A DNA stretch of 15,080 bases from Hyphomicrobiales bacterium (GCA_025356765.1 JANXRO010000226.1:1-15080); one strand, 5' to 3'; counted from the first letter of the stretch, positions 5,460 to 13,061 are shown. Numbers and translations are program-made. The notes: generated by a model from the letters alone, not told the origin.

Positions 5460-6413
5460 TTAAGCCTTCGGAGCTTCAGCGCTAAAATTCTCTGGCGCTG
5501 CTTTAATATGAATGCGCACGCGCTTGATGCGCCTAGCATCTGAGTCCATAATTTCAAATTCAAGACCTGATGGATGTTTGATAATTTCACCGCGTGCTGG
5601 CACACGACCTGCCATTTCAAACACAAGGCCTGCCAAAGTGTCAGCTTCATCTTCTTGATCATCTGGTAAGAGATCAACTTTTAAGCGCTCATCGAGCTTG
5701 GAAATTTCAACTTGGGCATTGGCCACATAGGTTTTTTCATCAACCATGTGCAACATGTCATGCTCGTCATCGGTATCATGTTCATCAGAAATATCACCGA
5801 TGATCACCTCTACCAAATCTTCCAAAGACACAATGCCATCGGTTCCACCATATTCATCCACAACAATGGCCAGATGAATATGCGATGCCTTCATTTTCAA
5901 CAGCAAATCTGGCGCTGGCATCGAAGGTGGCACAAACAATACATCGCGCAGCAAGCTGGGGTGTTGTTTAATGGTGGAAGACAGCTCTTTTGCGGCCAGA
6001 GTTACACCAGCCTCGGGCACCTGCTTGGTTTTTTTCTTGGAGCCTTTTGATGTCATCCAACGCAGATAATCTTTCACATGGATCATGCCTGCCACATCAT
6101 CCAGGCTTTCACGATAGACCGGAAGGCGCGAATGATTGGCCTCAATGAACTGGGCCAGAAGTTCCCGCATCGTTGATGAGTCTTCAACAGCAATAATATT
6201 GGCGCGCGGCACCATCAAGTCATTCACGCGCATATCAGCAAAGCCAATCACATTGCGCATCATCGAGCGGGCATCACCATCCAATGTTAATGCACCCGTT
6301 TGTTCGGTGTGGCTTTCAATCACACCTTCAAGGCTTTTTTGCAGGTCAACATTTTTGCTCCCAAGCTTGCGCTTGAGCTTTGACAACAATGTTGGTTTTT
6401 TTGGTTCAGACAT
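5460..6413 (-). CDS. CorC/TlyC-type CBS-domain protein
   Basis: A 317-residue soluble CBS-pair protein of the CorC/TlyC (hemolysin C) family. Two CBS domains lie in the middle (first about 58-120, with VNDLMVPRANIIAVE and SRLPVYRESLDDVAGMIHVK; second about 150-210, with IHLAIVVDEYGGTDGIVSLE and DLVEVIIGDI). A C-terminal CorC_HlyC domain follows (about 230-305, with DEADTLAGLVFEMAGRVPAR). No membrane DUF21 domain is present. Members are linked to magnesium/cobalt efflux and envelope functions; true haemolysis is doubtful. I chose the ATG at 6413; an in-frame TTG at 6425 sits only 3 nt from AAAGG and is less likely. In most alphaproteobacteria lnt follows this gene; here hrcA does. Confidence 0.93.
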   Translation of the reverse strand: MSEPKKPTLLSKLKRKLGSKNVDLQKSLEGVIESHTEQTGALTLDGDARSMMRNVIGFADMRVNDLMVPRANIIAVEDSSTMRELLAQFIEANHSRLPVYRESLDDVAGMIHVKDYLRWMTSKGSKKKTKQVPEAGVTLAAKELSSTIKQHPSLLRDVLFVPPSMPAPDLLLKMKASHIHLAIVVDEYGGTDGIVSLEDLVEVIIGDISDEHDTDDEHDMLHMVDEKTYVANAQVEISKLDERLKVDLLPDDQEDEADTLAGLVFEMAGRVPARGEIIKHPSGLEFEIMDSDARRIKRVRIHIKAAPENFSAEAPKA

Positions 6414-6443
6414 TTTTACGTTCAAGACCTTTATGCTTTCGGC

Positions 6444-6908
6444 TCACTCTAGCACATAAGGATTGGCAATGCCCAGTTTTGCCAAAATACGGATTTCTTT
6501 TCGTTCCATGTGATCAGCCTCGGCATCATCCATGTGATCATGACCTGTAAGATGCAGCAGACCATGAACGACCAGATGCACCATGTGATCGGCAATGGTA
6601 ATCTTGGCCGCCTTAGATTCTTTTGCCAATGTGTCATAGCTGAGCGCAATATCGCCCAAGAGCTTTATTTCACCGCGTGGCATAGGTAGATCTTCGGGCG
6701 CTGGAAACGACAAAACATTGGTGGGCTTATTTTTGCCGCGCCAGTGTTTGTTTAAAGTCTTCAATGTCTGATCATCCGCCAACAAAAGCGTTGTCTGCTT
6801 TTTTGCATCAGGTTTCGACAAGCTCGCCGCGTGGGCCAATTCAATTTTCTGTTGAAGATCGCGCATGCGTTTCCACCGCGCGTCTATAACATCAAGTGTG
6901 ATGGGCAC
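6444..6908 (-). CDS. ybeY: endoribonuclease YbeY (rRNA maturation factor)
   Basis: A 154-residue YbeY, a zinc endoribonuclease needed for 16S rRNA 3' maturation and 70S quality control. The metal-binding signature HGLLHLTGHDH is at 115-125, with ligands H115, H119 and H125. The conserved substrate-side stretch NKHWRGKNKPTNVLSFPAPE is at 53-72, and the LLGDIALS strand at 83-90. The start is a GTG at 6908, placed directly after the phoH stop codon with no gap, which implies translational coupling. The only close in-frame ATG (residue 15) would remove the first conserved strand. It belongs to the common phoH-ybeY-corC block. Confidence 0.97.
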   Translation of the reverse strand: MPITLDVIDARWKRMRDLQQKIELAHAASLSKPDAKKQTTLLLADDQTLKTLNKHWRGKNKPTNVLSFPAPEDLPMPRGEIKLLGDIALSYDTLAKESKAAKITIADHMVHLVVHGLLHLTGHDHMDDAEADHMERKEIRILAKLGIANPYVLE

Positions 6909-7910
6909 TTATACGCGCCCACGGCGTGGTGGCATTTGCTTTTTATCATAGGCTTGCACAATGCGGCCAACCAGTGGGTGGCGCACAATGTCTGCGGCTT
7001 CAAATTTGGTCATGCCGATGCCTTTAACACCATCCAAAATAACCAAGGCTTCATCAAGACCTGATTGAACATTAGAGGGCAAATCAATCTGGCTTGGATC
7101 ACCCGTCACCACCATGCGACTGCCTTCACCCAAGCGGGTTAAAAACATTTTCATTTGTTGGGGCGTGGTGTTTTGGGCTTCATCGAGAATGATAAATGCT
7201 GATGACAAAGTGCGGCCACGCATAAATGCCAAAGGTGCAATTTCAATCTGGTTTTCAGCCAAACCTTTGGCCACTAGGCTTTGCGGCATCATATCATAAA
7301 GTGCATCATAAAGCGGGCGCAAATAAGGATCGATTTTTTCTTTCATGTCGCCAGGCAAAAAGCCCAGGCGTTCGCCTGCTTCAACAGCAGGGCGTGACAG
7401 AATTATTCGATCAACTTCGCCATTCATCAAAGCTTCGGCAGCGCAAGCCACGGCCAGATAGGTTTTACCCGTACCTGCGGGGCCCACGCCAAAGACCAGC
7501 TCATTCTTGCGAATGGCCTCAATATAATTGCCTTGGTTTGGCGTTCGAGCAGATACGGTTTTGCGGCGCGTTTTAACGCCGCCATCAACCTGTTGGTCTT
7601 TGCCTTCTGACAATTTTACCATGCGGATTGCACCATCAATTTCACCGCGATTAATTTCACTACCACGCGCTGCCTTGGAATAAAGGTGCAGCAACACAGC
7701 TCTGGCCAATTCGCTTGAATTGCTGTCACCCTTAATGGAAATGCGGTTGCCGCGCGGCGTTATGGCCACACCCAACCGATGTTCAATTTGGGCCAGGTGA
7801 ACATCATGCTCGCCCAACAAAAGGGCCATAATGCGGTTATCTTCAAAGGCAAGCGACAAGGCGCTTTCATCAGGGTCTAAGGATTTTAGGGCACCAGCAT
7901 TTCGATTCAA
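6909..7910 (-). CDS. PhoH-like ATPase (YbeZ type)
   Basis: A PhoH-family P-loop ATPase of 333 residues, YbeZ type, which works with YbeY in RNA processing. An N-terminal KH-like region (about 20-95, with LGVAITPRGNRISIKG) precedes the ATPase core. The Walker A motif is GVGPAGTGKT (about 141-150) and Walker B is AFIILDEAQN (about 238-247). A conserved TRLGEGSRMVVTGDPSQIDL motif follows. No ATG fits. The strong ribosome-binding site GAGGAG at 7921-7926 is 10 nt from the TTG at 7910 but only 1 nt from another in-frame TTG at 7919 (which would give 336 aa), so I prefer 7910. Its stop abuts the ybeY GTG. Confidence 0.95.
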   Translation of the reverse strand: MNRNAGALKSLDPDESALSLAFEDNRIMALLLGEHDVHLAQIEHRLGVAITPRGNRISIKGDSNSSELARAVLLHLYSKAARGSEINRGEIDGAIRMVKLSEGKDQQVDGGVKTRRKTVSARTPNQGNYIEAIRKNELVFGVGPAGTGKTYLAVACAAEALMNGEVDRIILSRPAVEAGERLGFLPGDMKEKIDPYLRPLYDALYDMMPQSLVAKGLAENQIEIAPLAFMRGRTLSSAFIILDEAQNTTPQQMKMFLTRLGEGSRMVVTGDPSQIDLPSNVQSGLDEALVILDGVKGIGMTKFEAADIVRHPLVGRIVQAYDKKQMPPRRGRV

Positions 7911-7925
7911 GCGGATCAATCTCCT

Positions 7926-9266
7926 CTATTGGTTGGGCGTATATTGCCCCGAAAGACTGTTGGGGCCAACTGATTTTATTGTGATGTTCACGAGTTGACC
8001 AATTTTAAGGTTTTCACCCTCTATGTGGATGGATTGAAGATAGGGCGAACGGCCTATCAACTGGCCTGTTTGTCGACCGGGCTTTTCCAACAACACAGCA
8101 AAGGTTTTTCCGACACAAGAAACGTTAAAGCGGGCCGTTTGTTCCGCAATAAGTTTTTGCAATCTGACAAGGCGTTCAGATTTGACAACTTCATCCACTT
8201 GGTCTTGACGTTCCGCTGCCGGCGTTCCGGGTCTGGTTGAATATTTGAAACTATAGGCCGAAGCATATTGTACCTCACGCACCAAATCTAAAGTGGCTTC
8301 AAAATCTTCATCCGTTTCACCCGGAAAGCCCACAATGAAATCGCCAGATATGGCCATGTCTGATCTGGCGTTGCGCATACGCTCAATGATTTTCAGATAA
8401 TGTGTTGCTGTGTGGCCGCGGTTCATGGCTTTTAAAATACGGTCTGAACCTGACTGCACGGGCAGATGCAAAAATGGCATCAACTTTTTATTTGCGGCGT
8501 GAGCTGCAATTAAATCATCAGACATATCGCGCGGATGGCTTGTCATGTATCTGATGCGTTCAATGCCTTTGATGTGTGACAGTTGATTGACAAGCCTTGC
8601 CAAGTTGCTTTGGCCATCGTCACCCGCACCACGATAGGCATTTACGTTTTGGCCCAGAAGCGTGATTTCGCGAACGCCTTTCAAAGCCAGTTTTTCTGCT
8701 TCGCCCAAAATCTGCACAACGGGCCTTGAGAACTCAGCGCCGCGCGTATAGGGCACCACGCAAAACGTACAGAACTTATCACAGCCTTCCTGGATGGTGA
8801 GGAACGCCGCCACCGATGTTGCGGCTTGTGGCGTTGATTGCAGATCATCAAATTTGCGTTCAACGCTGAACTCGGTTTCCACAACCGATTGTCCGGTTTC
8901 TTGGCGCAGTTTCAAAAGTTCAGGCAAGCGATGATAAGTTTGTGGCCCGAAGACCAGATCAACCGATTTCATACGGCGGGTAATTTCTGTGCCTTCGGCT
9001 TGGCCAACACAGCCCGCCACCGCGATCATCATATCTTTGCCATTCAATGCACGCGCTGATTTGACGTCTCGCAAGCGGCCCAATTCAGAATATACTTTTT
9101 CTGCAGCCTTTTCACGGATGTGACAGGTGTTGAGAATAACCAGATCTGCGGTTTCGGCGTCATCGGTTTCGCTATAGCCTAGGGGCGCCAACACATCGCG
9201 CATGCGCGTTGAATCATAGACATTCATCTGGCAGCCATAGGTTTTAATATGCACGGTTTTCGACAT
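7926..9266 (-). CDS. miaB: tRNA-2-methylthio-N6-dimethylallyladenosine synthase MiaB
   Basis: A 446-residue radical-SAM methylthiotransferase that converts i6A37 to ms2i6A37 in tRNAs reading UNN codons. The N-terminal domain carries the three cysteines of the auxiliary 4Fe-4S cluster: C12 (YGCQMN), C48 (NTCHIREKA) and C86 (AGCVGQ). The radical-SAM motif CDKFCTFC gives C162, C166 and C169, followed by VVPYTRG. Further family marks are ITLLGQNVNAYRG, FLHLPVQSGSDRILKAMNRG and DFIVGFPGETDEDF. A C-terminal TRAM RNA-binding domain covers about 378-442. The length matches the family. The start ATG is 10 nt after the plsC stop, and the stop lies 15 nt before the phoH start, all within one operon. Confidence 0.98.
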   Translation of the reverse strand: MSKTVHIKTYGCQMNVYDSTRMRDVLAPLGYSETDDAETADLVILNTCHIREKAAEKVYSELGRLRDVKSARALNGKDMMIAVAGCVGQAEGTEITRRMKSVDLVFGPQTYHRLPELLKLRQETGQSVVETEFSVERKFDDLQSTPQAATSVAAFLTIQEGCDKFCTFCVVPYTRGAEFSRPVVQILGEAEKLALKGVREITLLGQNVNAYRGAGDDGQSNLARLVNQLSHIKGIERIRYMTSHPRDMSDDLIAAHAANKKLMPFLHLPVQSGSDRILKAMNRGHTATHYLKIIERMRNARSDMAISGDFIVGFPGETDEDFEATLDLVREVQYASAYSFKYSTRPGTPAAERQDQVDEVVKSERLVRLQKLIAEQTARFNVSCVGKTFAVLLEKPGRQTGQLIGRSPYLQSIHIEGENLKIGQLVNITIKSVGPNSLSGQYTPNQ

Positions 9267-9276
9267 GGCCTAGGTG

Positions 9277-10026
9277 CTAGCGCATTCCACGTAAGGCTTC
9301 AACCAAGGTGGATGTGATCAACGCTTGGGCAGATTTGGACATGGCCTTGCGGTTATCTGGCGCGCAAGCTTGATGAACAATAATACGAACAGTGATGGGC
9401 CCTGATTTCATAAAATTCCATAAATGCGGCAGCATATCAGTATCGCCCACCCACGCCACAGACGGGCGTTGCCTCCGCATCATCGGCAGGCCCTGCTGGG
9501 TTTGATAAACCAGTGTAATGGGGATTGCCTGCAAAGGCGTCTTTTCAACCACGCTGAAAAAAGTTGATTTAAAGTCAAACACTTCGCGGCCGTTGTTGGA
9601 TGTGCCTTCGGGAAACAACACGACCGTATGGCCCGCTATTATACGCGCACGGATTTCGTTGCGCGACACCAAAACAGATTGGCGCTTATTGCGGTCTACA
9701 AAAATGGTATTTTGCAACTTGGCCAAAGTGCTGAAACCTGGCCAGGTGCCCACTTCCTTTTTTGCCACGAAATAAATCGGCCAGATGGAACCAATCACCG
9801 GAATATCAAGCCAAGACACATGATTAGCAATGATCAAGCTGGGGGTTGTAGGAATATCTCCTTCCACGATAACTTTAACACCGAGAATTTTACATGCCGA
9901 CCATAAATAAAATCTTCCCACTGAGAAAGGCAGGCCCAGAATTCGCACAAACCATTGCGCAGGGATAAGACACAGCGTGAGCACGATACAAAAAAATGCC
10001 ACCACCACTGCGCGCAATATTTGCAT
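9277..10026 (-). CDS. plsC: 1-acyl-sn-glycerol-3-phosphate acyltransferase
   Basis: A 249-residue lysophosphatidic acid acyltransferase family protein, membrane bound, for phosphatidic acid synthesis. A single N-terminal hydrophobic helix covers about 5-27. The catalytic motif NHVSWLD (H69, D74, the HX4D pair) and the substrate-binding motif FPEGTSN (138-144) are both intact, as are the connecting FVAKKEVGTWPGF and IFVDRNKR blocks. Its start overlaps the tsaB-rimI stop by one base (TAATG), so the two are translationally coupled. In alphaproteobacteria this acyltransferase often sits just upstream of miaB, as here. OlsA-like ornithine-lipid acyltransferases have the same motifs, so the exact acceptor is not proven. 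Confidence 0.93.
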   Translation of the reverse strand: MQILRAVVVAFFCIVLTLCLIPAQWFVRILGLPFSVGRFYLWSACKILGVKVIVEGDIPTTPSLIIANHVSWLDIPVIGSIWPIYFVAKKEVGTWPGFSTLAKLQNTIFVDRNKRQSVLVSRNEIRARIIAGHTVVLFPEGTSNNGREVFDFKSTFFSVVEKTPLQAIPITLVYQTQQGLPMMRRQRPSVAWVGDTDMLPHLWNFMKSGPITVRIIVHQACAPDNRKAMSKSAQALITSTLVEALRGMR

Positions 10027-11108
10027 TATTTTTTCTGCCAGACCATCAACACAGCATCTTCGGCGGTGCCAGAAGCTTTGGCATAATAGGCTTTGCGAAA
10101 GCCCGATTTTTCAAACCCCAGCTTATGGTATAGCGCTTGTGCCGTTTGGTTCGATGCAGCCACTTCCAGATAAAGCTTGGCCAAATTTTGCGCTTGTGCG
10201 GCTTTGACCAAGGCCAACGCGTGTCCGTGACGCCTATGGGATGGCAATGTTGCGATGGTGAGAATTTCAGCCTCGTCAAACATTTGCCGCACGATGATAA
10301 ATGCTGCGGGTTGCCCTGCATGTTCCATAAGCAAGGTTGTGGTGCCGGGCGTGGATTGCATTTGGCTTAAATCCGTTGGAGACCAGCCATGATCAAAACT
10401 CGCCTGGTGAATTTTTGACAGGCTTTCAAAATCTTTGAACTCAGCCTTTCTCAAAACAGGATTTGGCGCTGCTTGCGGCTTTGCATCTGGTTCTCTGATG
10501 TAAACTGGGTCTGGCAGCACTGTTTCTGCCTTCTGTTGAGATGCAAATTGAGCCAGTTGAACCAAATTCGGCAGATCATGTTGAGGATTGCGCCGCAATT
10601 CTAAATGCTTGTAATGAGACTCAATATCGGGCGCACCTGTACCGAAAACCCATTGAGATTTTGATTCAAGACATTCGCTTAAGTCTTCAAGTTTCAACAA
10701 TTCTATATTTGCTGAAATGTTTGATTGCAGAATGTAATAATACCCACTCTGACCGGCTTTATGTGCGATAATCAGTGGCTGGCATTCAGCTGGAATTGCC
10801 AATTGAATGGCTTTTAAAGTGTCGATTCCAATCACCGGAATATTCAAAGCGCGTCCAAAAGCCCTGGCAAAACTCAACCCGATGCGAAGGCCCGTGAATG
10901 TTCCCGGCCCTGTGGTGACGGCGATCCGATCAATCTGGTTTGCGGCAATGCTGGCTTTGGCCAAAATACGTTGCACCATAGGGGCCAAAAATTCGGCGTG
11001 GCCCCGTTCCATCGCTTCATTTTCAATGCCTAAAGCCTGATTTTTAGCACTGTCATAGAGACAGGCCGCGCAGCGTGAAAAGCAGGTATCAATGGCCAAA
11101 ATGATCAT
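10026..11108 (-). CDS. tsaB: TsaB-RimI fusion (t6A complex subunit plus N-acetyltransferase)
   Basis: A 360-residue two-domain protein. Residues 1-212 are TsaB, the ASKHA-fold partner of TsaD in making t6A at A37 of ANN-decoding tRNAs. They show ILAIDTCFSRCAACLYD, the ERGHAEFLAPMV block (34-45), TTGPGTFTGLRIGLSFARA and the usual end PVYIREPDAKP. Residues 218-360 are a GNAT acetyltransferase of RimI type, with EAEILTIATLPSHRRHGHAL holding the acetyl-CoA motif RRHGHA (292-297) and ASNQTAQALYHKLGF (318-332). RimI acetylates the N-terminal alanine of ribosomal protein S18. In many bacteria tsaB and rimI are separate neighbours; here one frame runs through both without a stop. The ATG at 11108 begins the conserved IILAIDT strand. 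No strong ribosome-binding site is visible. Confidence 0.95.
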   Translation of the reverse strand: MIILAIDTCFSRCAACLYDSAKNQALGIENEAMERGHAEFLAPMVQRILAKASIAANQIDRIAVTTGPGTFTGLRIGLSFARAFGRALNIPVIGIDTLKAIQLAIPAECQPLIIAHKAGQSGYYYILQSNISANIELLKLEDLSECLESKSQWVFGTGAPDIESHYKHLELRRNPQHDLPNLVQLAQFASQQKAETVLPDPVYIREPDAKPQAAPNPVLRKAEFKDFESLSKIHQASFDHGWSPTDLSQMQSTPGTTTLLMEHAGQPAAFIIVRQMFDEAEILTIATLPSHRRHGHALALVKAAQAQNLAKLYLEVAASNQTAQALYHKLGFEKSGFRKAYYAKASGTAEDAVLMVWQKK

Positions 11109-11130
11109 GGCGGTGGTGTTAATGCGTGGG

Positions 11131-11152
11131 CCTTAAGCTTGCAAGCTTAAGG
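11131..11152. other. perfect 22-bp palindrome at the fucU-like stop
   Basis: The 11-nt arm CCTTAAGCTTG at 11131-11141 is followed by its exact reverse complement at 11142-11152. As RNA it can fold into a 9-bp stem with a UGCA loop. It includes the last codon and stop of the fucU-like gene and lies 23 nt before the tsaB-rimI start. There is no T-run on either strand, so a standard intrinsic terminator is unlikely. A protein-binding site or an RNA-processing hairpin would fit. Confidence 0.5.
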
Positions 11153-11575
11153 GTGGATTACGCCTTTGCGCAAAATGATGTTGCCATAAAGGCGAGGCTC
11201 TGAACTTGCCACAATGGCATAACACCCCTTCACACGGGTATAGAATTCAGCGCCCACCAAACTTGCGATGTGTTGTGTGGGTTCCCATTTTTTGACAATC
11301 GTTTCAAAATCCTCAAACACAGGCTGCATCCGCTTGGGGTCATTAAATGCCGCTGGTCTAAAAGCAGCATCTGGAACCATATCATCCAAGGGCATGACAG
11401 ACAAAACCGCATCAAGCAAACTTGTAGCCGAGTGCCCATCCATGCGCACCAACCGTTTCGCATCCGTATCGGCTGGATAATTGCCATCAACAATAGCAAT
11501 TTCATCGCCATGGCCCATGGCGCGCAGAACTTTCAGCAAATCTGGGCCCAAAAGCGGGTTTAGTCCTTTGAGCAT
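11147..11575 (-). CDS. RbsD/FucU family sugar mutarotase
   Basis: A 142-residue protein of the RbsD/FucU family, which interconverts anomers of sugars such as L-fucose or ribose for the kinases and transporters next to them. It resembles FucU along its whole length: MLKGLNPLLGPDLLKVLRAM, the catalytic-site block GHGDEIAIVDGNYPA (21-35, with the active His), VRMDGHSATSLLDAVL (43-58), GAEFYTRVKGCYAIVASSE and the C-terminal YGNIILRKGVIHP. Its ATG overlaps the ROK regulator stop by one base (TGATG), so the two form an operon. The adjacent frcB/frcC-like transporter suggests it works on the imported sugar. The exact sugar (fucose, fructose, ribose) cannot be read from the sequence. Confidence 0.92.
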   Translation of the reverse strand: MLKGLNPLLGPDLLKVLRAMGHGDEIAIVDGNYPADTDAKRLVRMDGHSATSLLDAVLSVMPLDDMVPDAAFRPAAFNDPKRMQPVFEDFETIVKKWEPTQHIASLVGAEFYTRVKGCYAIVASSEPRLYGNIILRKGVIHP

Positions 11576-12807
11576 CAGACAGCCTCTTTGAATAATACGT
11601 CGCGATCGATAATGAAGTTGGCAAACAAAGGCAAGCTTGCTGCTCCTAATGCGCGGGCATCAATGCCGATGCTGCCCTCTTCAATGGTGAAGGCTGGCAA
11701 GCCGCGAGTATCGAATGTTTGCAAAGCCTTGCGTGTGCGGGCCACCAAATCGGCTCTCACATAGTTGGGCATGGCGCCATCAATGATGATCGCCTCAAAA
11801 TCAATCACCGACATGCTGGAAACGGCAGCATAAGCCAAGCTTTTTGCAGTTTGATCAAGCCAAGCATCAAGGTATTTTTCGATGCCAGCCCAATCATCGG
11901 GAGATTTTGCCAGCAACATATGATCAAGCCCCGCCGCCAGAAGTTGCTGTTCAAGCACATAAAGGCTTGCATTGTGCAACAATTGTTGCGGCTTTTGACC
12001 TTGAATATAAATGGGCAAAGGCCCCATGGCGCCAGCATAACCGCTGTGACCTTGGAAAATGTGGCCGTTGATGACCACGCCGCCGCCGACAAAATATCCC
12101 ACATAAAAATAAGCGTAATTGCGGTGCTTGCTGCCTTTACCAAAAAGCAACTCAGCGGCACAGGCCGCCGTGGCATCATTGCAATAATGCACAGGCCACG
12201 AAACAAGCTTTATGAGTTCTGCGGCCAAATCAAATCCGCGCCATGCTTCCATGACATCACTGGGTGCGCCCGTTGCTTCTTCCCAATTCCAAAGTTCAAA
12301 CGGGGCAGCAATGCCCAAGCCAGAAATATTTTTGCGTTGGCTGGGCGATAGACCTTTCAGCAATTCTTCAACACCTGTCGCAACAAAGCTCAACAACTCT
12401 TGAGGTGCGGGAAATCGGTAGGGTTGATAGACTTTGGCGCGCACTTTGCCGGTGAGATCCAGCAGCAACAAATCGCCAGATCGCCTACCCACTTTTAACC
12501 CGATCGAAAACGCCCCATCTGGATTGAGCCTGAAAGGCGTTAGAGGCTGGCCCACTTTGCCGCGTTGGGGTTTGCCTTTGATCACAAGTTTGTCTTTTTC
12601 AAGCAGGCGCACAATCACGGATACGGTTTGCGCCGATAGGCCTGTAAGTCTTGCCAATTCAGCTTTTGGCAATTGGCCATATTGCCTGATGAGCGACAGC
12701 ACCAAACGTTCATTGTATAGACGTACGCCATTTTGTGTTGTGCCCCGCGCAAAAGCCGGAGAGGCACTCGCTAAGTTTTTTTCTGGTGTGTTGCTTTCAA
12801 TGGTCAC
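11575..12807 (-). CDS. ROK-family transcriptional regulator (FrcR-like)
   Basis: A 410-residue ROK protein with an N-terminal winged helix (about 30-90, recognition region LPKAELARLTGLSAQTVSVI) and a ROK sugar-kinase-like domain (about 100-400). The catalytic-type Asp is in HYCNDATAACAAE (D211). The phosphate loop is VGYFVGGGVVINGHIFQGHS. Where active ROK kinases have GEIGH and then a zinc-binding CxCGxxGC segment, this protein reads AGAMGPLPI with no cysteines, so it is likely a sensor without kinase activity. The start is a GTG at 12807 with GGGAAA about 5 nt upstream. It is divergent from the binding-protein gene and is probably its repressor. The FrcR name is an analogy with rhizobial fructose loci, so I leave the symbol blank. 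Confidence 0.92.
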   Translation of the reverse strand: MTIESNTPEKNLASASPAFARGTTQNGVRLYNERLVLSLIRQYGQLPKAELARLTGLSAQTVSVIVRLLEKDKLVIKGKPQRGKVGQPLTPFRLNPDGAFSIGLKVGRRSGDLLLLDLTGKVRAKVYQPYRFPAPQELLSFVATGVEELLKGLSPSQRKNISGLGIAAPFELWNWEEATGAPSDVMEAWRGFDLAAELIKLVSWPVHYCNDATAACAAELLFGKGSKHRNYAYFYVGYFVGGGVVINGHIFQGHSGYAGAMGPLPIYIQGQKPQQLLHNASLYVLEQQLLAAGLDHMLLAKSPDDWAGIEKYLDAWLDQTAKSLAYAAVSSMSVIDFEAIIIDGAMPNYVRADLVARTRKALQTFDTRGLPAFTIEEGSIGIDARALGAASLPLFANFIIDRDVLFKEAV

Positions 12808-12820
12808 TTTTATTTCCCGT

Positions 12821-12841
12821 CTTGCCTATTTTTTTGGCAAG
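12821..12841. repeat. short inverted repeat in the leader of the ROK gene
   Basis: CTTGCC (12821-12826) and GGCAAG (12836-12841) are 6-bp inverted repeats around a T-rich 9-nt spacer, 14 nt upstream of the ROK GTG start. This could be an autoregulatory site or a weak leader hairpin; nothing else supports it. Confidence 0.25.
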
Positions 12842-12881
12842 TCAAATCCCCAGCATGAACCTTCTCCTATAGCGGTTTGCC

Positions 12882-12918
12882 TGTCAAATAATAAATCATT
12901 TGGATTTACTTATTGACA
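12882..12918. promoter_or_regulatory. imperfect inverted repeat with outward TTGACA boxes (candidate ROK operator)
   Basis: TGTCAAATAATAAATC (12882-12897) and GATTTACTTATTGACA (12903-12918) are inverted repeats matching at 13 of 16 positions with a 5-nt spacer. Each arm carries TTGACA facing outward (12913-12918 on plus, 12887-12882 on minus), so it could join divergent -35 boxes with a regulator site. No convincing -10 box is visible 16-18 nt beyond either TTGACA. It lies centrally in the 237-nt region between the ROK gene and the frcB-like gene. Confidence 0.5.
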
Positions 12919-12947
12919 AAGCCGCAATTTTTAGGGCAGGATTGGAA

Positions 12948-13061
12948 ATGAAAGAAGAGCAAGCCCTTCAAGTCTGCCTTCAATCAGATAAAAATCAGTT
13001 GTTAATTTTGGCCCTGCATGGGCCGTTCCATGGGAGGAATTCTAATGAAGTCTATTCTTAA
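12948..13061 (+). CDS. possible 37-codon leader ORF overlapping the frcB-like start
   Basis: An ATG at 12948, with AGGA about 6 nt upstream, opens a 37-residue frame (MKEEQALQVCLQSDKNQLLI, then LALHGPFHGRNSNEVYS). It ends at 13061, 17 nt inside the frcB-like gene and out of frame with it. No homology is recognised. If the promoter is at the 12913 TTGACA, the transcript would contain it. It could be a regulatory upstream ORF or chance. Confidence 0.15.
   Translation: MKEEQALQVCLQSDKNQLLILALHGPFHGRNSNEVYS

Noticed and set aside
11719..12351. 210-residue plus-strand frame opposite the ROK gene
   Set aside because: It is antisense to a well-supported ROK protein, has no ribosome-binding site or family signature, and its composition fits a shadow frame.
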